In this document: positions 34,964 through 47,548 of the stretch, one piece after another
Layout: every line of letters begins with the position of its first letter
How positions within the stretch are numbered: position 1 is the stretch's first letter
Assembly: GCA_946800325.1 (NCBI GenBank)
Contig: OX326956.1
Location: 49,337,052 to 49,401,051, forward strand
Reading direction: 5' to 3'
Source of the DNA: Luzula sylvatica
Taxonomy: Eukaryota; Streptophyta; Magnoliopsida; Poales; Juncaceae
DNA: 64,000 bases
Translations under genes and position numbers: made by a program
Notes under the pieces: generated by a model
The model's input: the letters and a program-made list of their open reading frames with translations, nothing else
What the model was told of the DNA's origin: nothing
The model's database searches: none

Positions 34964-36520
34964 GCATGATTTGATTGTATGTGATGGTTACATGGTCATG
35001 GAGCACCCAAATTCCCTCGAAAATGAGGCAGGATTGAGAAAGAAGGAGTTGGTCGTCATGACTGGCCCCAGATACCTAAACAGGATAGATTTATATGGTT
35101 TGGTTTTTGGTCCATTCTATTTGTTGGTTGCTCTGCTTAGCTGCTCATCTTATACTCTCATTTCAATCGAATAGTTTGGAATATCATTTTGCCACCCAAC
35201 TATATATTGACCTAGCAATAATTTTATTTTGACAAAATCTTGCAAGTATTGGTCTACGACAGAGTAATGCTACGCAGCAGGATATCGCAACAGGATTCTG
35301 AATTAACATAAATATGTATAAAATTTTATCCAATCACACTGTATCATAGCAGGATATTGCAACAGAATTCTGAATTGACATAAATATGTATAAAATTTTA
35401 TTCACACACTGTATCATATCAAAAAATATAATACCGACAAGACATTTTTTTTTAGCGTGTTGTGAAGATATATGTTGTGTATATTTACTCGTTTATGATA
35501 TGATCCGGAATAAAAAAGAAGATGAGGATAATCATATCTTCATCTCATTCCTTCTTATCTTATCTCCTCGTTCCTTCCATCTTATCTCATGATATCATCT
35601 TCAATGAAGCATACCCCAATTATTTCTATATTTAAAACAATTTAATTCCAACACAATTTGAGAAATACTTCCAAGAACTATTGATGAATAATTATTGTAC
35701 TGTATCAATTAGTACACCAATTTTCTATTTTGGTTGTAGAATATTATATATTTTATTCTTAATTATATTGCTATCTTTGGTTGGTTTGTGATGTCTCATT
35801 AGATTAAGATTAAATCTACTATCAATTATATGGTTGGGCGACCTACATAAACCAGCCAGCCTGTCATTGAGTGCTCTCATCGCCCAATAATGCCCCAAAA
35901 GTGGTTTTAACTAATTAGGGTCTATTTACCCTATTAATTGAATAATTATTATTATTATTTGGTTTTTGTATTTATAATTTTGGATTGAATATACTCGAAA
36001 TTGAATTATTATTTATGACAATTGGATCAATGATCACAAGTCTCCTGTTTCCATGCAAATTCGTAGGAATGCTTGAATTTTAAAACTTAAACTTCTTTTC
36101 ATGCTGCTTTTGAATTTTCGTGGCTTGTTCATGCAGCTATAGAATTAGAATTAATGGATGATAATTGATAGTCGCATGCATTTCTTTCCCTTCAAGAGAT
36201 AAAAAGGACGAGACTTGCATCATGGTTAATCTTAATCAGATTTTTGGCTTTGACGTTTTATCTATTATTTTTCTATCATAAAAGATTTTCTCCGTCACTG
36301 TTCATCCAATTTTTTATCGAAGTTTTTTATGTAGAATTTTTAATTATAATATATCTACGATAAGTGTTTCATTTGTATTTTTTAATTTTTTTTAATTATA
36401 TGATATTCATAAACGTGTCAATCATATTTTTTGAAAAGTAATATATAATTTTAATTAAAATGTACGTTTTTCAACTATAATTTTGTAGATGTCTCACATA
36501 TATTACTTTGAATAATTGAA
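34964..36520. other. Intergenic DNA with a 72-bp tandem duplication
   Basis: No gene supported. A 72-bp unit (AGCAGGATATCGCAACAGGA…) is present twice in tandem at 35276-35347 and 35348-35418. Confidence 0.5.
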
Positions 36521-36521
36521 T

Positions 36522-36570
36522 CAGGTCCGGCACCGGCTATAGGCCCAAGAGACGCGGGTTTCGAATTCAA
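36522..36570 (+). mobile_element. Solitary hAT end related to the 11.8-kb element
   Basis: CAGGTCCGGCACCGGCTATA then GGCCCAAGA, alignable with the left end of the element at 11789 (CAGGCCCGGCCCCAAGCATA then GGCCCAAGA). No matching right end nearby, so probably a truncated relic. Confidence 0.5.
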
Positions 36571-36829
36571 AATATGTTAGAAAGATGTGTTTTTTGAGGA
36601 TGTCAAACTAGTTATTTACTGTGACATGTGGCAGAGTCTGATTTTCTTTTTTAAACATCCAAAACTCCGCCAATTATTATTATTACGAGGAAATATGTCC
36701 GCACTTTGCTGCAAATTTTTAATGTAATTGTTTGTATTAGATAAAAGATTGTGTATTCACTTATTAATTGTTATTTGTTATGTTTACAGGAAAAATATCA
36801 TAAAACCAATATGAAAATTATTAAATGTG

Positions 36830-37215
36830 TAATTTGATATAATATCATAAAATAAATTAATGAATATCACAAAAAAATATGAAAATTATTAAATGAGTAA
36901 AGCATGATATAAATTAATGAAATCACAAAATAAATATGAAATCATATCATAAAATAAATTAATGAATAGCACAAAACAAATATGAAAAAAATATTAAATG
37001 CGTAAATCATGATATAAATTAATGAATATCAAATCACAAAATAAATATGAAATCATACAATAAATATGAAAACATGATATAAATATTAATATAATTAAGG
37101 TAGAGCATGATATAAAGATCATAAAATAAATTATTAAATGGTTAAATGGGTAAAACATGATATAAATTAATGGATACATGATATAAATTAACGGATATAA
37201 TCAAATCATAAAATA
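36830..37215. repeat. AT-rich degenerate tandem repeat
   Basis: ATGATATAAATTAATGAATA and AAATAAATATGAAA recur about eight times with variable spacing. Purely A/T-rich, non-coding. Confidence 0.6.
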
Positions 37216-38810
37216 AATATGATGCAAAATATTAATATGTGTGATAGAAAGTCAAATATGAGGTGGCTCAATGTAAGAGCTCAAAAACATCCACTCTTTA
37301 AAGGAAGAACAACTAGGAGAATTCCCGCGCCACGAAGTTTTTATTTAATTCATTATGGATGCAAAATAATCAGCATAATATATTATAAAATACTAACTAT
37401 TTAAAAATGTATTTTTTTTTACTTACATGTTTATTCATATTATATTACATAGTTACTCTTTATATACTAAAGTAAAATAAACTTAAATAAACCTATATCC
37501 ATATCGAGTTTAAAATACAGAAATTATTAAAAATAATTTATGCGGAGAGATTTTAACATGAAAATACAGTTCATTTTATAAAAAATAGAAGAATCAAAAT
37601 ACGAAACATGAAAATACCAATTTAAAATGGTTAATAATAATGACAAGATTGATTAAGTACCCAAAATATAATAATAACAACAACATTATTATATACAATA
37701 ATCATGTGATTATTATCAAATATTACCAAAAATATTTATTAGATAATAAAAAAATGTGTATGTCAAATAGAACTTAGAATAAAAAATTTCATATTCTTTT
37801 TTCATATGGACATGGCACCAAATATGCCGTGTTTGATTTTAACATTACATTTTGAATTTAGAACACCAAATATGACACAAAGGATGTTCAAAAGTTACTG
37901 TAATATATAAAATGACATGTAAATAATTACATGGAATATGAGTTTCTAATAATGAAGTATATTATAATCATGGAAAAAATAATTCTTGTGGGATGAAAAA
38001 ATGAAGGGACAAAAAAAGTGAAACAAAAAATTATTTTTGGTCACGCATATTAAATATCATAAATAATATGTAATCATATGAAATTGGGTCAAATTAAAGT
38101 TATAAACCAACTCACAACATCAAAGACAACATAGCTCATACATATCAATAAACAAATAATATCCAACGTCGTGGATAAAGACACGATCAAGCCTTCATAG
38201 GAGCCAAAGCACGGTGAAAATAAGGCAGGAGATAAATTATTATTATTATTATTTTGTAAAGTTCCGTGAAACGAAGGAAGTAGTCGCTCCGTAAAGTTCA
38301 ATGGAACGAAGGATGTAGTGACATCACCAACATATGTTTTTCTCAGAGTCCCTTCAAACAAAAATCAAGTTTTTGATTTCCACTTAAGAGGGCATATATG
38401 GACTATGGTGCCCTCCTATTTCTCCATGGGCATGTTGATACAAAGGGGATGCAAACTATCTCCCAAAAAAACATATGAATGAGCATGTCGTCAGCTTGTT
38501 AATGCAAAGAGGATGCAAGCTATTTCCGAAAAAAAAACATCATGCATTAACAATTAATGCAAAAAAAAAAAAAAATTAATACAAATAGCATCCCGTGACA
38601 TTTTCTCTCTCCCCCCGTCATTTCTCTCTTGTCCTGTCGTCGTGTCCAAGAATATTCTCGGTTTTTTCTCGTCATTTTTGGCGACGCATGGAGAAGATGT
38701 GAGTCATGTCGAAGAAGATTGTGGCTACGAAAGCTTTTGTCGTCCTCTCGGCTATGTTAGTGTCTTCTCGGTTAATGGAGCGGTGTCGAAGAAGATTCTT
38801 GGCTACGGTT
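37216..38810. other. Intergenic AT-rich DNA
   Basis: No gene or element boundary that I can support. Confidence 0.45.
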
Positions 38811-38814
38811 TGAG

Positions 38815-39370
38815 CTCTTATAGGGTTTCAATACGTCTCTGCTAGGGTTTCGAAGAAGCTTTTGTCAATACGTCTACGCTAGGGTTTCAGCTGTTTCTCC
38901 CTGCCAGGTTTGTACTGCTGATCATCCTATTGTCGTGATTTGGGTATATTTTTAGTTAATCATATCCAACGGTCCAGAAACAATCAATCAGAGAACACAC
39001 CAAAAATCACATATCAAACGGGCAAAAATCTTTTGATGACGGGGAACAATCAGAGAAGGGAGATTTCCCTAACTGTATACATAAGTTAGTTCTCTCTTAT
39101 AGGGTTTCAATACGTCTCTGCTAGGGTGTCGAAGAAGTTTTTGTCAATACGTCTATGCTAGGGTTTCATCCGATTCTCCCTGCCAGGTTTGTACTGCTGA
39201 TCCTATTGTCGTGATTTGGGTATTTTTTTTTAGTTAATCATATCCAACGGCCCAGAAATAATCAATTAGAGAACACATCAAAAATCACATATCAAACGGC
39301 CAGAATTTTTTTGATGACGTGAACAACCAGAGAAGGGAGATTTTCCTAACTTTATACATAAGTTAATAAT
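38815..39370 (+). repeat. 279-bp tandem direct duplication
   Basis: CTCTTATAGGGTTTCAATAC begins at 38815 and again at 39094. The two copies stay alignable throughout (TTTGTACTGCTGATC, GTCGTGATTTGGGTAT, TATCCAACGG, AGAAGGGAGATTT) with small differences. The TAGGGTTTC motif recurs in both. Non-coding. Confidence 0.8.
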
Positions 39371-39621
39371 TGTATTAGTTGATTGATTGATGGTTTAATA
39401 TAACTAATGGACTATAAAATTTGCTAATTTTAAGTTAATTGCCAATTGAAAATAAATGTTAATTATTAATTATGTTCTCGATTGTTTCGAATTTTTTTTG
39501 TTAATTGATATGTTTTTACCCAATATTTTGTCAATTGATATGTTTATTGATTAAATTATTATATATTTGTTAATTATATATATTAATTGTGTTTTTATTT
39601 CTGATATATAATTCTAATTAT

Positions 39622-40344
39622 CAATATTTTAAATTGCGATATTGCGGTCCATTGTGGTCGGGTTTTTTTTTGCAGCGGATTGCGTTTGCGGGCGCAATTG
39701 CGGCACAATGACCTTATTGCGGACAGTCGTTGCGATATTAAAATATGTAATAATAATAGTTTGTTTAAATATATTTTTCGTCGACATCCTAAACATATAA
39801 AACAATATAACTCAAATTTTAAATCGAAACATCAATAAAATACAATGAAAATTATGAAATTCATACATTTATAGATGAAAATGACAGATTTTAGAAGTTA
39901 TACAAGTTATGAACATATTTTATCAAATATTTTGATAATAAAACATGAAAACTAAGTAATAAATAATCACAAAATCATGTTATAATTTTTATATTAAATA
40001 ATTCTTGATGAAATTGCTTTAACGTGTGTTTTGTGTTTAATTCAGGGTAAAAGACAAAATTTGACAAATCCAAGCCCATGATTGTGTTCCTCTCGTCGAG
40101 ACGAACGATTTCAATATAAAATTCATGTCATTTGATGGAAAGATGAGAAAGTTACAATAATTTTAATATATGGCAGCAATTATTAGCCGCAATACCGCAA
40201 TTTTATCGATATTTGGCCGCAATATCGCCGCAATTTTATCAAAAACGCAATATTGCGCAATATATGATTGCGATGTTGCGTTTCTAAATTGCAGACCGCA
40301 ATTTCCGCAATTGCGCCGCAATATCGCCGCAATTTAAAACACTG
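39622..40344. mobile_element. Non-autonomous hAT element, 723 bp
   Basis: Exact 8-bp duplication CTAATTAT at 39614-39621 and 40345-40352. The ends are CAATATTTTAAATTGCG (left) and inverted CAGTGTTTTAAATTGCG (right). Both subterminal regions are filled with TTGCGG/CCGCAA motifs; the middle is AT-rich. No transposase. Confidence 0.86.
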
Positions 40345-40444
40345 CTAATTATTAATCATACTGTTAATTAATTGTGTTGTGAAATTATTATTTCATTAAT
40401 TATAATTTTTAACTATTAATTAAAATGAACTTGATTTAATTGTT

Positions 40445-40696
40445 TTTTTTAAGGAGGTTTGACAATGTGTCGAGACCTCGAATATATTAGATAAAAGAAA
40501 TTAAACGAAAGAGAGAATTTGGGAAGAATATATAAGACAATATTCTTATTTTTTTGAAGAGAATCCAAACCAAGAATCGTAGTCATTATAGATTTTTTTT
40601 TTATATTGATGCCGCCGGAATTCGAACCCACAACCTTTACAACATGAGGGTTTATTGTGCTGAGCACTCAACCATCCAGGCTATGGGACCATTGGC
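40445..40696 (-). mobile_element. tRNA-derived SINE, 252 bp
   Basis: On the minus strand it starts GCCAATGGTCCCATAGCC, with a box A-like TGGATGGTTGAGTG and a near-perfect box B (GGTTCGAATTCC), the internal RNA polymerase III promoter of a tRNA-type SINE head. A T/A-rich body and an A tail follow. It is flanked by the exact 16-bp duplication ACTTGATTTAATTGTT at 40429-40444 and 40697-40712, the mark of LINE-driven insertion. Confidence 0.85.
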
Positions 40697-40712
40697 ACTT
40701 GATTTAATTGTT

Positions 40713-41190
40713 AATTGAGTTATAATTAACCGATAATACAAAATTACATTAATTGAGTGACAATTTTGAATGTAAAGTTGGATTCACCAATTAACACCAA
40801 CCAATTAACACCATGCCTACTAACGTTGGCTGATTCAATCAGCAAAGGTAGAACTTTTCGTTATTAATAGTTACAGTTCCCAGTTAAATGTTTGTGCGTT
40901 CCAATTGCTCTCAAACTCGTTTCAAGACGAAAGAAAGACCGAACTTTCTCCACACAGACAAATTTATTTTACTGAAATTCAATCAATGCCTGGCTTTAAC
41001 ATTATAAAATTACAACCCAATACTGAACAATAATTAATGTTACGTATAAAGCTGCAAAAATTACTTTTACCATAGTCAGCCACGTCACCTCATCATTGTG
41101 AGCCGTGAGATTACAGGTAAATTTTCTTACTTGAATCTGAGCCGTCCATTACTCTCCTGGACACGGTGTTCATGCACCATTATGTTATCC
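40713..41190. other. Intergenic DNA
   Basis: No gene seen. Contains a short local repeat AACACCAACCAATTAACACC near 40790. Confidence 0.4.
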
Positions 41191-41204
41191 ATACACGCAA
41201 GGGC

Positions 41205-41375
41205 GGAACGGGGGGGGGGGGGGCAGGGGCTGGAGCCCCCCCTATGAAAGGGAAAAATGCACTAATACCCCTAAAACTATATATATTTTTATAATAGATT
41301 TATAAAATTGTACTACATTAATTGGTTCTGGCCCCCCCTATAAATCTGTTTCAGTTCCGTCTCTGCATATACACG
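41205..41375. mobile_element. Possible MITE with G/C-run ends
   Basis: Opens GGGCGGAACGGGG (a G-run of about 15) and GGGGCTGGAGCCCCCCCTAT, and closes with GGCCCCCCCTATAAATCTG and GTTCCGTCTCTGC. The ends are roughly inverted (GCGGAAC against GTTCCGT). No target duplication was established. Confidence 0.35.
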
Positions 41376-41838
41376 GTTCATGATGAACCAGGTTTTTTTG
41401 CCCTCATTTTATTAGTTTCCGCCAATTTCTTATGCTAATTAAAATTTTATTAAAACCATTTTTCACGTCAACATACCGAAATAAAATAAACTAAATTCGT
41501 CTTCAAGAAAAAATCAATCACGGCAAACCTGGTTATTATAGAAAATTTTCACAGAAATATTGCCTGCACATCATGCAATTTGCATGTATTTTACAAAGGT
41601 CGTGTATTTTATGTTTCGATGGACATGACTAAGACGTGAAAAATTACGGCGAGATATTAATCCTGGATTTGTTGCGGGCTAAATAATATACTGTCCCAAT
41701 ATAATAATAGATACATTATCAATATAACTTTATAGCAAATAACTACGTAAAAATATATTAGTATTATAAATTAAGAAAATTTGTCAAAATTTGAGAAAAG
41801 TGTAATTAACAAATTTAAAAATGAATTAACTTATTGTA

Positions 41839-42147
41839 CCCGTTCGGTAACACATGGAATAGTGGAAGAGTGGAAGAGTAGAAGAAACCTAATTCTATTT
41901 TATTCCAAGGGTGTTCGGTAGATTAAGTTGTGGAAGAGTGGAAATAAAAATTAAATTAATATTTTTTATTGAGAAGGATGAGAGAGAAGAAGAAAAAAAT
42001 TCTTCTATTCCATCTTCTTCCACTCTTCCACCTCCCCCATGGAATATAGTTAAACCAATTTATTCCATTTTCTTCCAATCTTGTTCGGCGGAATAAAATG
42101 ATTTCTTCCACTATTCCACTCTAATTCCATATTGCCGAACAAGCCTG
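41839..42147. mobile_element. MITE with GTTCGG termini (about 309 bp)
   Basis: The left end (CCGTTCGGTAACACATGGAA, TAGTGGAAGAGTGG) and inverted right end (CTTGTTCGGCAATATGGAAT, GAGTGGAATAGTGGAAG) form imperfect inverted repeats of about 40 bp. The inner parts also pair. Superfamily uncertain because no clear target duplication is visible. Confidence 0.6.
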
Positions 42148-42284
42148 AATTACAATAATCCAGATTTTAGACCCCTCATGTCATAGCCTTAATTTACCAA
42201 ATGCAGGTCGACCCGAGTGTTTTTTTAATAAATAACCTCTTTGTCTAATTTTGCAGAAATAAAATAACCTTATTGTCTTAATTT

Positions 42285-42314
42285 GCTAATATATATATAT
42301 ATATATATATATAT
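42285..42314. repeat. (TA)n microsatellite, left part
   Basis: About 15 TA units ending at the MITE at 42315; the TA tract resumes at 42533. Confidence 0.8.
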
Positions 42315-42532
42315 GGGGGAGGATCTCTTAACATCCATATTTGACTCCCATATTAGACTTCATAATCCCCAAAGAGAGAGAGAGAGAGAGAGGCTGGGGG
42401 GTCATCTTGGAAGACTAGCAGCACTTTCTAGGGTTTAATCCTAACCATTCATCACATTAGATCAAAGATGAAGGGTCCATATTATGAAGTCTAATGTGGG
42501 AGTCTAATGTGGATGTCAAGGGATCATCCCCC
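42315..42532. mobile_element. MITE inserted in a (TA)n tract, 218 bp, inverted repeats of about 51 bp
   Basis: Left GGGGGAGGATCTCTTAACAT and inverted right GGGGGATGATCCCTTGACAT run on through ATTAGACTTCATAAT with about 85% identity over 51 bp. Flanked on both sides by TA microsatellite DNA, like Micron-type MITEs that target (TA)n. The interior has a GA tract. Confidence 0.78.
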
Positions 42533-42535
42533 TCT

Positions 42536-42539
<4 letters not shown>

Positions 42540-42600
<61 letters not shown>
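42540..42600. repeat. (TA)n microsatellite, right part
   Basis: TATATC units grading into a perfect (TA)n run of about 20 units. Confidence 0.85.
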
Positions 42601-42602
<2 letters not shown>

Positions 42603-42750
42603 ACAGTAAAAAGAAAAATGCTCAACCATTATATTTCTAATGTGAAGTCCAAATAAAGCTACGAATGAAATTTAAAAATAAAGTTGGGAGTCGATTACAT
42701 CTAGTTATGATAAATACCAAATGCAAAGTACGTATGTTCTTAATTAAAAT

Positions 42751-44478
42751 CTAAACTTTCCTTTTCTTGGAAGCATTTTTCTCTGTCTTCATATTGGTGG
42801 CGGTAATTAAGTCATAATCACACGGCCCCATATCTCCTGTCTTGCCAAACGTTTCCTCGTAATATTCCCACATTTCATACCTATATTTAAAAAATAATAA
42901 ACAAAAATTCACAATTATTCAACAATACATATACTATATATATATATAACATTAATTAATTTATAAATTTATACGTACCAATAAGCTAAGAATTGAAACG
43001 GCGCAAATTTTCCATATATTGCATCAATTTCCTTGTTAACGTCTTTAGTCGTACATTTTCGTTTATGAAACTGTATAGCAAAACCAAAACAAAACAAAAG
43101 TGTCACTTTAATATTTCATAACAATAAATAAACTAAATATAAAAAAGAAAAAGATTTACCAATTTCAAATGTCGAATAGTTTCAGTATCCGCGGGTATTT
43201 TATGAAAAAAACCCATACACATTAAAACATTAGAACAAGTAAAAGGACCAAATCCTGAAATACTCAAAAGCTCAGAATATAAATCATCGTATTTATCAAA
43301 CACAAATCCATCATTGCAAGATTCTTGGAGCCTTTTAATATCGATCTCTCCATTCACGATACTTCGTGCAAGAGACACGATTCTCTGTGCACGATACCCT
43401 AACTTACACTGTGCAGCCAAATACGTGGCGTCCAAACCTGCGAGCTCAGCAGGTGTGGGGAAATCCCCAATTTTAATTTGGTCAGAATTATTTAGTTCAT
43501 TTTCGTTGAGGGGAGAATTGATTGATGTTTCTTCGGTTGATTGTTCGGTGAATTTGGTTTCCAATTTTATGGAGATTTTTTTATTTTTCGGTTCCGAGTG
43601 TTTTCTCTTTTTCTCCGTTTTTTTAGGGGTTTTGGGTTTGAAATCTTGAGACAACGTATTAATTTGGAGAGAACATAGAGCTTTAGCCATTGATAAAGTT
43701 CTCGGCCATCTGAAACAGATGAACGAAAAATTGCACAAGTTCAAATTATGTAGGGGAATTAAGAGTGTAATTAAGTGTCTCACGTGCAATTGCAGAGTAG
43801 AATGCATTTGACCATATCTTCGAACAATGTAGGGGACCGAAATATTCGCCCAAAACCCTTCTGTTTGCCCCCCTCATGCAATTGGTGAAATTCCTTTACT
43901 ACTCGATCATTGTTCTCAGAAATTCTAAGCATGCGACTAACTTGATCCTAAAAAAGAAACGAAATTTGGGGAATTAATGGAACAATTGGCTTTTATATTG
44001 GTATTTACACAAAACATTAGTATGATAATCAAAGATTATAACTTTTATCACTGTACCAGGTTTTCTATTTGCTTGATTGCTATATTTTCAAACAAAATTA
44101 GAAGCAAAGCAACAAAAAAATGCAAGAGAAAACAAAGAAAAAACGTACCAAGATAGCCTGTTGATCCTTTGCCGAGAGGGAATCCGTGCCGGAGACACGA
44201 ATCTCAATTTGTTCTGAGTGAGCAGCATGAGATACGGAAACGGGAAGAGATACGGCGGAACAGGAAGAGAGACGCAGAGGACGATGGAAGGTTTTTGATA
44301 TTGGGTCCCAACGATTGGGAGCCATCATGAAGAGTCCATGACTGCACACTGCCTTCTCCAGGTCAAATGCTGATAGACTTCCCAATTGAAGCTTGAGCGA
44401 AAGGCTGAGCGAGTGCTCGTGCGGAGATTCCTTCCTCGGTGACATCGCCGGCGATGAAGCTGCTCCGCCGGTAATCAT
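42751..44478 (-). CDS. HhH-GPD superfamily DNA glycosylase, nuclear, 421 aa
   Basis: Five exons on the minus strand: 44149-44478, 43784-43947, 43160-43709, 42979-43070 and 42751-42880; all GT-AG and in phase. Excises damaged bases in base excision repair. Conserved plant blocks are DQVSRMLRIS, GFGRIFRSPTLFEDMVKCIL, LCNCTWPRTLSMAKALC and IPADTETIRHLKL. The helix-hairpin-helix is around SISGFGPFT (residues 314-322) and the catalytic Asp is probably Asp339. A Lys is absent where bifunctional OGG/Nth enzymes have it, so a monofunctional (3-methyladenine/AlkA-like) mode is more likely. The C-terminus is KKRKV, a textbook nuclear localisation signal. The start at 44478 (MITGGAAS) was chosen because the in-frame ATG at 44592 adds an unlikely leader. 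Arabidopsis relatives are annotated only as DNA glycosylase superfamily proteins. Confidence 0.88.
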
Positions 44479-44592
44479 CGTTGATTCGTTAAGCTGAGTG
44501 GAATGAAGAGGCGAAACAAAGAACGAAAGGGGTTTTTGACCCTTGTAAAAATTCAAAATATCATATATATCCTTCTCAAGTAAAAATATCAT

Positions 44593-45164
44593 GTAAATGA
44601 TAAGAGTTTTTGAATAGAAATTGTATTTAAGGATTGATTAAGGACTGACATGACTAAATTGAGCGACTAAATTGAGAGTGATTTTAAATTTTAAATTTTT
44701 GTAATCAAATGACCACTATAACCTTATTTATAGTGATTAATATTTTATTTTTTTTGCATTAAACAGTAGGCAAAAATATTTACAAAGTCACCCTTACATA
44801 TAAGTATCGTAGGACTCTTTAGTGACATAAACAAGACGGACACTCTATATATGAGGACCTATTACATAAACTCTAATACAAGAAAAAAGTCTCGAAATGA
44901 ATTTTCTTCACAATTGTCTTCATAGATATGACATCGATAGACAATGCTTAAACCTCGGTTTCTTGAAGACTCCAATAAGACAATAATTGTGAATCGAGAA
45001 AAAATTCCTGATCAAGTTTTGTGTAGAAAATGAAAGTGCATCGGTTAAAACGATAGTGATTAATATTTATTATACTTATATACTATTATTTATATCTTTC
45101 ATGAATAATGCAAAAATATTTGTTCTAATATTATGGAAAAATCAAATCTAACCAATATATATTA

Positions 45165-45230
<66 letters not shown>

Positions 45231-47217
45231 CATGTACAATTTAGTTGTTCCTTTATAATGAAAAAAATTAAGAATAAAAATATTTTTTATATATGAAAGA
45301 TTTTATTTTCATGATTTATGCAAAGTGATAAACTAATAGATAAATGTAACAAATATCAATCATAAATTCATCATTAACATGAGTATAACGGTCATTTGAC
45401 AAAACAAAATTAAAATCGCTCTCAATTTAGTCATGTTGACTCTTGCAATAACGCCACCCTTGATTAATAAGACTCAATGTTTTTAAAACCGGACATCGAC
45501 CCGGCAAAGTCTCGGGTCACCGATTCACTGGTCGAACGGATGGGTCAACCGGTTCAATCACGGGTTTGAAAGTATAAGTAAATTATCATATCTAATATCC
45601 GTCACAAAATCTTTAATTTTTGATGTTTCCATTCAATTATTCAAGCATAAAAATACAATGTTTAATATTCAATTAACATACAATTCAAAAAAAAAAAATC
45701 AATTAACATAGGAATACCAAACACATAACTATACAATTTATATAACTTAACTAAAAAATATAAGATTCAACCAAAAATCCAATGATAAATTACGATATTT
45801 TCTTGAAACGGTCTTGGATTTATCTGTTTTGAGTTAAGACTCCAGCTCGAGAAACCGATCAAGAGTTCATGGATCATCATTTCTCTTTTCTTTTGGTGTT
45901 GTACCAGTTTCATGGCGCAAATGGACCTGATGACCTTAACCATAATATTTTTTGATATAAATGCAAATTCAGCAATTTGAATGCATCAAAAAAGTATTCC
46001 CAAATATAAATACCAAACTGAAAAGAAAAACCATAATAAAATAAAAATTACCGAATACTTTCAGAAAAAAGTTATGATTGCAAATAAAATCTGAAAATAG
46101 AACTTAAATCGTGCGAATGCTCTTGGATCAGAATGAAATTGGGGCAATAACATTAACGACCCACTCCTACTCCTTCATGTTAAAATGAAATTGGTCATTT
46201 TTTCGTTTCCTTGTCATCTTCCGAATCTGAGTCACGTGCATTATGATTATATCCTGAAATTAACACACATTTAAAATAACAAATAACTTAATTAGATAAG
46301 AGATCTTATTCAGAATTTTCGAATTAAAAAAAGGTTTATTTTGACTAGTAAACAAATATTGAAACTAATAAGTAGCAAAATAGAAAAGAACTTGGTTACT
46401 TGTAGTTGTCACCGACCTTCGAAAATGAAGATTGGTATCTTTCTCAATTGATGCTCTTCCTGATAAATAAAATTAATATTCGATCACATATTATTAAATA
46501 AATCCAATCAAATTTTCAATTTGAAAAACACAAATTACATATCTGAAACCTAATTCAAAACAAGTTCAAACAGTAATTGATCGAACTTTACATGAATATC
46601 AATCCGTGAAAATCAATCAATCGACGAACCAAATTGAAATAGTTGGATTTCAAATATGCATATGCCTAAATTACTGTATTTATGTACTATAAGTAAATTT
46701 AATTTGGATTGAATCCCTATAATATTTGTCAAATATTATATTTGCTAGGAAAGGTATTTTTGTCATATTAATTTCTACTTTAGTGTCAAATCCTCTCCAT
46801 TTAATTTGGATCGAATCCCTCTAATATTTAAATTGTGTGGTGTACTTAAATTGAATTGTTTTAGTAATGGTTTCAGTATAGTATGCTAGTCTATTATTTG
46901 ATATTTACTTTATTAATGATTTCAATTTAGTATCACTTTGATATATAACCATTTCCTATTGATGTTATTTTTTAGACTAATATATGTTATTTGTTGGAAC
47001 ATTATTCTAACATTAGACTTATATGCAAAATATTATGTGTTGTAACATTGTCAGTTAAATGTTTATAATATAGTGATCAATTTTAATTATAAAATTAAGC
47101 ATTAAATGTGTTAATTATGTTGTGGGCTTTTGATGTGTAGAATATTGTGGGTGATTATTCTATTTTCTATGATGGAGTGAATTAGAAGATTCACATTAGG
47201 ATGTCCAAAAAGTATGT
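44593..47217. other. Intergenic DNA with (AT)n tract and a truncated element end
   Basis: No gene supported. (AT)n microsatellite of about 60 bp at 45168-45228. At 45476-45560 CAATGTTTTTAAAACCGG followed by repeated CCGG/GGTC motifs looks like one end of a hAT-type element with no partner found. Confidence 0.45.
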
Positions 47218-47222
47218 CTTTG
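47218..47222. repeat. 5-bp target duplication of the copia element
   Basis: CTTTG, repeated at 52378-52382 directly after the other LTR. Confidence 0.85.
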
Positions 47223-47548
47223 TGTTAATTTTACTGAATGTAAAGAAGAAAGCTTAATTACTCTTTTAAATTCTTTGTTACTTGTTTATTAATTGAGTTA
47301 CAAGACTATTTATATTGACAAACTTCTCTAACTAACTCTAATCTTATCTAACTAATCTTATCCACTAACTTAATCACACTACTCACGTGACTATCAATAA
47401 CATACATGCTTTTAGAAAATATAAGAAAAAAGCCCAATACATAATTAAATAAAACATAAGAAAGAAAGGCCCAGTGAAGACTTTGATCCATGAGCTCTGT
47501 GACACTGTAGATCTTCTCTTTTCGTAATCTTCAGAAGCATTGTTAACA
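47223..47548 (-). repeat. 3' LTR of the copia element
   Basis: 326 bp, TG…CA ends. Contains a CACGTG G-box at 47384-47389. The stop codon of gag-pol (47543-47545) lies within its first bases as read on the minus strand. Confidence 0.95.

Noticed and set aside
40600..40690. Possible stand-alone tRNA gene (minus strand, GGTTCGAATTCC)
   Set aside because: No full cloverleaf can be drawn, and an A tail plus 16-bp target duplication identify it as a SINE.
43784..43947. Suspected frameshift in exon 2 of the DNA glycosylase gene
   Set aside because: On recounting, the C-run at about 43868-43873 has six bases, not five, and the exon reads in frame into the conserved GFGRIFRSPTLF block. The gene appears intact.
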